A program made the position numbers and the translations under genes. DNA of 13,660 bases from Larix sibirica (Eukaryota; Streptophyta; Pinopsida; Pinales; Pinaceae). Positions 8,973-13,660 of the stretch are shown here, one piece after another. The notes beneath the pieces are model-generated. The model was not told the origin of the DNA. It ran no database searches and saw only the letters and a list, made by a program, of their open reading frames with translations. Each line of letters opens with the position of its first letter. Position 1 is the stretch's first letter. The stretch is taken from positions 1-13,660 of the forward strand of contig NWUY0304280145.1 of NCBI GenBank assembly GCA_004151065.3, given 5' to 3'.

Positions 8973-9264
8973 CTGCCAAACAACTCACAGGGGAACCCTC
9001 TACCCCCCCATCCTGACAAATATAAGAATCACACACCTGCAGAGATACCAGCCGCACCTAACTCCGGGACACACCAGCGGGCAGACAACAGACATATGTC
9101 AATGGCAGAAGAGGCATTGATTTATCGGATTCTCTCAACTGATGAGTCTTATGGGAGGGGTGCACCAGCATTGATTCGATTCGATTGATTGGAAACATCC
9201 TTCAGGGGTGGGTCGCTTCGCAAGCAAGGAACTGATTAGATTCATTCACTTGATGAAACACTTC

Positions 9265-9505
9265 TTCTGGGGGCGGGCGGTCCAACGGACGGACAACAAA
9301 AAAAACATATTGTGAGGTGAGGCGGGACATCAGACGGACTACACCATAGTTGCGATTGGGCCCGGACACTGATTGATTTATTGGTTTGACGGCGCACATA
9401 GATAGTTGTGGAGGTTAGGCGGTCCACCGGACAACAGCCCACGTAGTGTGAGGTTAGGCGGTTCAACGGACGGATGATGTAGCAGTGTGAGGTGCACCAA
9501 GAGAG
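9265..9505 (+). repeat. 39-bp tandem repeat with outlying decayed units
   Basis: AGGTTAGGCGGT starts units at 9412 and 9451, and AGGTGCACC starts a truncated third at 9490, so the period is 39. The first two units agree at about 27 of 39 positions, strongest at both ends (AGGTTAGGCGGT and AGTGTG). More distant relatives occur at 9315 (AGGTGAGGCGGG) and about 9273 (GGCGGGCGGTCCAACGGACG). On the minus strand the units read RLTSHYV-like, which explains the short minus frames here; these are not taken as genes. Confidence 0.65.
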
Positions 9506-9960
9506 AAAAGGTATTTTATCTGCTTGTCGGTTTCTTAAGCTGCAGGCCGGTAGATGTAAAAAAAGTGTCGTCTGCGAATTTCACTGCCTGATTTATTCAC
9601 TAAAGTCATAACTGATGAGACACGGCTGGATGGATGGTGGTCCATTAGCCAAGAACTTTTAGTATAGTAGCATGCTCCTGCGGGGATGGATGGGATGGTG
9701 GATAGTGCTAGGCTGGTTCGATGGCTGGTTGGGCTGAGATTGCGTGAGCGACTGTGGGAAATTAACTAGTGATAACCTGGCATTAATAGGGGTAGGGGCA
9801 CCTTGGAAGTTGGAAGGAATTTTCAATTTGTGAACACAGTAATAAATTTGGTGGTTTTTTTATGGTTTGAGTACGGAGTCACAATCTTTTTATTTCCTTA
9901 GTAAAGAGCTTCGACGATAAGTGTTTTCGTGTTTTTAAGGGTTTCATTTTGAGAGGTTAC
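9506..9960. other. Intergenic stretch with GGATGG-rich patches
   Basis: GGATGGATGGTGG at 9628 and GGATGGATGGGATGGTGG at 9684 form a small interrupted G-rich tetranucleotide patch. T-rich DNA follows at 9840-9900. No gene was recognised. Confidence 0.45.
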
Positions 9961-9964
9961 ACTG

Positions 9965-9999
9965 AGGACCCGACAGGGGGCTCGACTGATAAGGAGAGG
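9965..9999 (+). repeat. 35-bp dispersed element, copy A
   Basis: The 35 bases from AGGACCCGACAGG to TAAGGAGAGG are identical to copy B at 11143-11177, in the same orientation. Flanking bases differ at once on both sides, so this is a short discrete element rather than part of a long duplication. A 21-base relative lies at 12-32. The purine-rich end (AAGGAGAGG) resembles leaders found before plant mitochondrial genes, but no gene follows here. Confidence 0.85.
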
Positions 10000-10034
10000 T
10001 AAGGCTCTTAGAATTTTTTCTAAAGCTAGCCAGA

Positions 10035-10140
10035 CATAAAAAGCCATACAGACAGAAAGACAGATAGAAAGCCATTTCCCTTTCAGACAGACAGACGTTA
10101 CCCATTTCCCATTGCCATTTCCAGCTGCATAAGCCCCCCC
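10035..10140 (+). repeat. CAGA-type and CCATTTCC repeats
   Basis: CAGACAGAAAGACAGATAG near 10048 and CAGACAGACAGACG near 10085 form an interrupted tetranucleotide run. CCATTTCC appears three times (about 10073, 10101 and 10113). A C7 run near 10134 is followed by an AT-rich region with T8 at 10174 and an alternating ATATATAATATATAATT near 10241. Confidence 0.6.
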
Positions 10141-10389
10141 ACCCAATAAGTAAAATGAAACCGAGGTACTAAGTTTTTTTTCACCCTAACTTTACGTTTG
10201 TTAAATACTTGGTATAAAGTAATAGGAAAAGCATAATTACATATATAATATATAATTACTGGGAGAACAAAGAAAGAAAGTGAAGGATCATATCTGTAGG
10301 GTTGGCTTCGCGTGAGAAGGGTTTATAATAACTTGACTGGGTAGGGACCTTACTGGGCAGGATCTTACTTACCGCCCAGCAGCATCCCC

Positions 10390-10512
10390 ACGACGGTAAG
10401 ACCCCGTGCACTTTGACTTACTATAGTTTCGGAATGACTACCTTGCGGGTAGGTGCGAGGTAGAACTCTAAATTGACGATTCTGCTGGAGGTAGGGGGAT
10501 ACCCACCCCACC
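10390..10512 (+). pseudogene. Fragment of large-subunit (23S-like) rRNA, domain V
   Basis: ACGACGGTAAGACCCCGTGC at 10390 matches the highly conserved GACGGAAAGACCCCGTG of bacterial and organellar 23S rRNA. It is followed by CTTACTATAGTTTC (compare CTTTACTATAGCTT), then GGGTAGGTGCGAGG (compare GGATAGGTGGGAGG), and finally CTGCTGGAG and ATACCCACCCC (compare CTGCATGGAG and ATACCACCC). The order agrees with E. coli positions of roughly 2050-2200. The fragment is about 20 bases shorter than that interval. Neither flank resembles the neighbouring rRNA parts, so it cannot be a functional rRNA and is best read as a decayed insert. It could come from the genome's own rRNA gene or from a transferred sequence. 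Confidence 0.65.
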
Positions 10513-10514
10513 CG

Positions 10515-11008
10515 ATATGAAACCAGCATCTATTTTGGTTCTCCGGTCAGCCAGAGGTTATATTTACATTCCGCCCGGATTCGTTCTAGTCATATCGTAT
10601 TTCCTTTTCGGGACAAGGAGACCAGCCTATTCGGGTATCCAGGCATGGTTTATTCCTCCATCTAAGTATGGGTGTTCCTGGATCTCCGGGCTCATCATAT
10701 GTATACCTACTGTTGGGCTCGCTCGTTTCTCCGCGTGCTAACTATCCCGCAGCTACCATGATAATAGCTGTACCTACTGGAATAATAAGATTTAGTCGGA
10801 TCACTACCGGTCGGGTTCGATATTAAACCCAACCCATTTTGGCCTGCTGCAGGGCCCATCTCATCTTTCCGTCCACAATAGGGAGGACTAACCTCCTCAC
10901 TGGAATGAATAGTCCTGGCAAAATAATAATAATCGCTGTTACACAATCCACGTTCCGCTTGGCCTACCCGCCCTGAATCCAGCCATCAAGGGCTTGCTTC
11001 CGGTAAGG
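10515..11008. other. Intergenic stretch with a 74-codon frame
   Basis: A plus frame with ATG at 10517 runs to 10741 and encodes 74 residues with two short hydrophobic stretches (near residues 19-31 and 56-67). It begins where the rRNA match ends. No family is recognised and no leader is visible, because the preceding bases belong to the rRNA fragment. I regard it as probably chance. The rest of the stretch holds no supported feature. Confidence 0.3.
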
Positions 11009-11080
11009 GGATTCTCCCAGAGCGATGAATTCGGCCATTGTGATGGATTCTCCCAGAGCTGTGGATTCAGCCATTGTGAG
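11009..11080 (+). repeat. 36-bp tandem duplication
   Basis: Two adjacent 36-base units (11009-11044 and 11045-11080) begin GGATTCTCCCAGAGC and end GCCATTGTGA plus one base. They differ at five positions. The low divergence makes this one of the younger minisatellites in the window. Confidence 0.85.
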
Positions 11081-11120
11081 CTCCCCTATAGTCGTAGTTA
11101 TTCTCAAAGGAAGGTCCGGA

Positions 11121-11149
11121 GGGTCTTGCGCTTCCTAGTGCAAGGACCC
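11121..11149. other. Hairpin overlapping 35-bp element copy B
   Basis: GGGTCTTGC at 11121-11129 pairs with GCAAGGACCC at 11140-11149 over nine base pairs with one bulged G and a 10-base loop. The right arm includes the first seven bases of the 35-bp element. Copy A lacks the left arm. The hairpin may be coincidental or may mark a processing or insertion site. Confidence 0.5.
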
Positions 11150-11177
11150 GACAGGGGGCTCGACTGATAAGGAGAGG
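11143..11177 (+). repeat. 35-bp dispersed element, copy B
   Basis: This is identical to copy A at 9965-9999 over all 35 bases and in the same orientation, 1178 bases downstream. The following bases (AAATACC) are closer to those after the partial copy at 12-32 than are those after copy A. Recombination between the direct copies would remove the 1.18-kb segment with the rRNA fragment; this is a possibility, not an observation. Confidence 0.85.
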
Positions 11178-11264
11178 AAATACCAACTAAGCCGGTTGCA
11201 GTTGTGCTATTTTACTTCGTTTCACCTTATGCAGCTAGAGGTAGACCTGCTTTGATGCGCTTAC

Positions 11265-11480
11265 TAATAATATCCAGATCAATTGATTGCTTCTGGGTCT
11301 CAAACTGGCGGGGATGCTACCTTTGCTTCCCCCGCCTTTCCTGGAACCAACCAAGCGAATGGGTGCTTACGGAATTGGGTCCACCCATACCTCCCACATC
11401 TGTGCCTACCGTACCCGTTACTCCTCAGCCACAAAACCTTGCCTGCCATAGATCGGATCGTAGCCACTACCCCCGTATCC
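11265..11480 (+). repeat. Triplet-phased Ser/Thr/Gly/Pro-rich patch
   Basis: From 11283 the plus strand reads IASGSQTGGDATFASPAFPG, resembling the plus-sense patch near 1300-1425 (GCTTCTGG and GGGGATGCTACC words). Downstream it becomes Pro-rich (CCTCCCACATC, GTGCCTACCGTACCC). Three overlapping frames are open, which is typical of low-complexity DNA, and no gene is proposed. Confidence 0.4.
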
Positions 11481-11527
11481 CCGTGAGTAAAGCCCATTTG
11501 CTTGCCAAGTGATCGATCGTGCACAGC

Positions 11528-11539
11528 TAATACGTATTA
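11528..11539. other. 12-bp perfect palindrome
   Basis: TAATACGTATTA is a perfect palindrome. A related word, TTAATACGTAG, lies at about 11642. No function is assigned. Confidence 0.5.
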
Positions 11540-11607
11540 ACCCCTTGCTAGCGGGTTATGTCTGCCTGTTAATAATATTATATCCACCCGGTTATTAAAC
11601 CAACCGC

Positions 11608-11907
11608 TTAAGATATCAAAGTTGCCGAGTCATTCCAGTTGTTAATACGTAGACAATAGATTGATTGCTGTGAGAGGAACAACAGACAGAAGTGATTACG
11701 AATGATTGATTGATGTTTGACTTCACCGCATTCCACATACATGGGAACATAAAAACAACCCAATATCTGGGATGTTACGATTCGATCCTCTTGCTTCTTA
11801 TGATTGGCAAAATAGAGAATCTTAGGCAGGGGTGGGATGGTGAACCCATCGGTCGTTAATGGATTCTTGTGCGTGGAGTAGATGGGAAGGCGGTGACGAG
11901 GGGGCAT
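11608..11907 (-). CDS. Hypothetical ORF, 99 aa
   Basis: The frame starts with ATG at 11907 and ends at 11608 on the minus strand. The protein is not repetitive. It has a basic N-terminus, a middle segment (HKKQEDRIVTSQILGCFYV, about residues 36-54) and a Cys/Phe/Leu-rich stretch near residues 73-85 that might be weakly hydrophobic. No family, catalytic motif or complete membrane helix was recognised. The residue variety is more protein-like than in other short frames of the window, but there is no visible leader, and 99 codons can stay open by chance. It could also be a remnant of a larger sequence. Confidence 0.25.
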   Translation of the reverse strand: MPPRHRLPIYSTHKNPLTTDGFTIPPLPKILYFANHKKQEDRIVTSQILGCFYVPMYVECGEVKHQSIIRNHFCLLFLSQQSIYCLRINNWNDSATLIS

Positions 11908-12087
11908 CTGTTCCCGTGCCTGGATCAGCTAGGTATCGAACATAAGCAGGTACAATATATAGGTATATGATCCACCCATCCAAGAGTCTGGGTTCTTGCT
12001 TCGATCCCAGGGCATCATCAGACCATCAAAGAGAGAGAGGGACCCCGACCGACGGTTGAACGATCACTCAATTACCTATCCTCCCCC

Positions 12088-12276
12088 CTATAGAAATTCT
12101 AGGCCGATGCAACGATGAAACCGTGATGGGATAGCTAGACCAACAACTAATTTATATCCAGCGGGGGCAGGCCGTCCATGGGGGTCGGAACAGCAGAAGG
12201 GAAAGCGGGGTCGGAATAAGCACTCTTTGTCTCGGATACGCTCGATAAGAATCGGATACAGTTCCACCTCTTTCAT
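12088..12276 (-). CDS. Small hypothetical ORF, 62 aa
   Basis: The frame begins with ATG at 12276 and ends at 12088. It encodes a basic protein beginning MKEVELYPILIERIRDK, followed by a Phe/Arg/Pro segment. It has no known motif and no convincing upstream signal. The length is within chance expectation for this composition, so it is listed only as a possibility. Confidence 0.15.
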   Translation of the reverse strand: MKEVELYPILIERIRDKECLFRPRFPFCCSDPHGRPAPAGYKLVVGLAIPSRFHRCIGLEFL

Positions 12277-12289
12277 CAGCTAGCCAGAG

Positions 12290-12680
12290 GATCACGGTCC
12301 AACCCTTCCACCACCTGCATATCCACCATTTCGATCCCCCAATGAAACTGATCCCGCTAATGAAGCTATCCCGTCGTCCGGGAGGGAGAGAGGAGTCGTT
12401 GAGTTGGCCGGGTCATCAAATATCTGGGCCGTAAGAACGGACCAGGAATAGGAACTTAAGATCCTGAACCCGATGCAAAGAAAGAGGTGAATCCCGATCC
12501 TCTAGAAATAGATTAGTGGGATCTTAAACCTCTCATTCCCCGGCAAAACTATCCCCCCCCGCTCGTTTCCAATGATTCGGAAAGTATATTGCTCCTTCCA
12601 TCCCTTCATTTCCTGCTTATGCCATGAACGGGTGAACCGATTCAACTACTCCATCTGATTCGATCCCTTCTCCCCACGAT
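12290..12680 (+). repeat. Degenerate GATCCC/GAACCCGAT triplet-phased patch
   Basis: CCTGCATATCCACC, AATGAAACTGATCCCGC and GATCCTGAACCCGATG, then GTGAATCCCGATCC, give short Asp-Pro and Asn-Glu-Thr-Asp-Pro stretches in shifting frames. The next stretch (12620-12680) reads TDSTTPSDSIPSPHD in one frame. The words resemble those of the minus-sense block at 1-1285 seen on the plus strand. Stops split the frames and no gene is proposed. Confidence 0.35.
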
Positions 12681-13440
12681 TGGTTCATTATCGTCTCAGC
12701 TCCGGGGAGTGGTGCTCATTCCTCGGGACGGACCGGTGAAAGCTATCGGGAGACGACCCGAGGGCTTATTCTCATCCCCACAGAGGATATGGTTCCATCG
12801 ATGGGAAATGACGCCCTGGGGTGGGTGGGAGGATAATTGTGAATCCGGTTGTCCGCCTCCGGGAGTAGGGGTTTTAGGGGGGCGAGACGGGCTCCGATAG
12901 GTTCGGACTTTAAGTGAATGAGTATATCGGGGCGGGAAGGAAGCAGCTAATGTTGGTCGGAAGAACACCCCGGGTGGAGGCAGCAACTCCGGGGGAGGGG
13001 GAGACGAATCAGCTCGTCCTGTGTGGTGAAATCCGACTCGCAACTGGCGGAGAGGATTTCCAGAATAGAGGGGAGGACTCAACGAGCCGGGAAAGAATAG
13101 TCGTTTCGGGCGACTATACGAATCGAGGAGACTGGAGTGACGGCATGAAGAAATGATTCCGGCGGAGGAATCCGATTCCGGAGGGACTGGTACAGCAGCC
13201 CGGGTCGAGGGAGGGACCGAATCCCCAACCGTACCCATTGGGATGATTGCATAGGGACGTGGAGTCGCAGGTAACGGAGCAGTGCACTTTCGAGTCTTCC
13301 ATTGGCAACGGCGGGATACTGTAACATGTGATATAGTTCCATTGGATATCCGTAAAGTCATCTATGGCGGCCCATATCTATGGGATAGAGACGGTATATT
13401 CCGCCCGCGGAGGGCTTAATCAGTGGGAGCGTAGGAGGGA
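12681..13440. other. GC-rich block open in many frames, no gene assigned
   Basis: This block is visibly richer in G on the plus strand than the rest. On the minus strand a 221-codon frame with an ATG (13361 to 12696) is open, but it is Pro/Ser/Arg-rich, as expected from G-rich complementary sequence. On the plus strand, open stretches hand over between frames: up to 12900 in one, 12914-13156 in a second and about 13141-13420 in a third, the last broken by a TAG at 13239-13241. The final plus segment (about 13246-13417) has the most ordinary residue mix, including a GAVHFRVFHW segment. It could be a frameshifted pseudogene or part of an intron; neither a group II domain V nor an intron boundary was seen. 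Confidence 0.3.
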
Positions 13441-13531
13441 TGGAATACTTGGGCTTAGAGGGTGGTCCCCCTTTCTCGCTACGAAGCGATCCTAATTCAA
13501 ACACGCTGCGTTTTACTTACAGAATCGAACC

Positions 13532-13660
13532 ATGGGACTCTCTACAGGGCTATCACCTTCTTTTTGGTTGGAAGAGATTCCGGCGGCCTTTGAGTCGAGC
13601 GACTACGTGCCTCTCCTCTCCCTTATGGTCGAGCACCTAAAGGTTCAATTTACTTATTGG
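13532..13660 (+). CDS. Possible ORF running off the right edge (partial)
   Basis: An ATG at 13532 opens 43 codons without a stop to the window end; the frame is already open from about 13493. The visible residues begin MGLSTGLSPSFWLEEIP and end with an ordinary-looking mix, without repetition. No family is recognised from so short a piece, and no purine-rich leader lies directly before the ATG. The bases beyond the window would settle it. Confidence 0.22.
   Translation, partial: MGLSTGLSPSFWLEEIPAAFESSDYVPLLSLMVEHLKVQFTYW

Noticed and set aside
9202-9466. Two overlapping minus frames with RLTSHYV-like motifs
   Set aside because: They are translations of the 39-bp tandem repeat and share the same units in different frames.
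10353-10379. Hairpin CTGGGC...GCCCAG before the rRNA fragment
   Set aside because: Only six pairs around a 15-base loop; common by chance, and not placed as in the rRNA.
12696-13361. 221-codon minus-strand ORF with an ATG, second longest in the window
   Set aside because: Its Pro/Ser/Arg-rich make-up follows from the G-rich plus strand, and other frames are open over the same bases. No motif or leader is visible. It is kept only as part of the GC-rich block.
1-13660. tRNA genes
   Set aside because: I scanned both strands by eye for T-loop words such as GTTCGAATCC or GTTCAAATC with matching acceptor stems. Near-matches (7047, 11985, 12655) have no supporting arms.
1-13660. Group II intron parts
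   Set aside because: No GTGYG boundary with a plausible domain V hairpin was found, although trans-spliced introns are common in plant mitochondria.
12620-13660. Mitovirus-derived polymerase remnant in the GC-rich block
   Set aside because: None of the frames shows the ordered polymerase motifs or a GDD-type core.

Overview
The window most resembles intergenic DNA from a large, repeat-loaded seed-plant mitochondrial genome, possibly a gymnosperm. The signs are a base composition in the mid-40s % GC, almost no coding capacity, many short degenerate minisatellites of about 32-41 bp, dispersed short exact repeats, a decayed fragment of large-subunit rRNA, and a single convincing open reading frame behind a purine-rich leader. 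No standard mitochondrial gene (nad, cox, atp, cob, ccm, rps/rpl), tRNA or intron boundary could be recognised, so the assignment is an inference. A nuclear copy of mitochondrial DNA or nuclear intergenic DNA cannot be excluded by reading alone.

Layout. 1-2550: three consecutive blocks of a degenerate triplet-phased repeat whose sense direction flips from minus to plus to minus. Its translation is rich in Thr, Gly, Ser, Ala and Tyr but broken by stops and frameshifts, and a non-repetitive insert sits at about 1440-1790. 2550-5200: intergenic DNA with one hairpin, a 12-bp tandem duplication, a 32-35 bp minisatellite and a 36-bp imperfect repeat. 5323-6096: an intact 257-codon ORF encoding an unrecognised protein with two N-terminal membrane segments and a basic soluble domain; this is the only strong gene. 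6100-9960: intergenic DNA almost entirely made of unrelated cryptically repetitive patches, including a 39-bp tandem array and a 20-bp exact direct repeat. 9965-11180: two exact copies of a 35-bp element flank a region that holds a degenerate 23S-like rRNA fragment and a 36-bp tandem duplication; a shorter copy of the element lies at position 12. 11200-12660: more triplet-phased patches and two small minus-strand ORFs. 12620-13450: a GC-rich block open in several frames on both strands without a persuasive gene. An open frame starting at 13532 runs off the right edge.

No operon or pathway can be described. The main points of interest are the unidentified membrane-protein ORF, the strand-switching repeat block, the 35-bp dispersed element with its hairpin, and the rRNA fragment.
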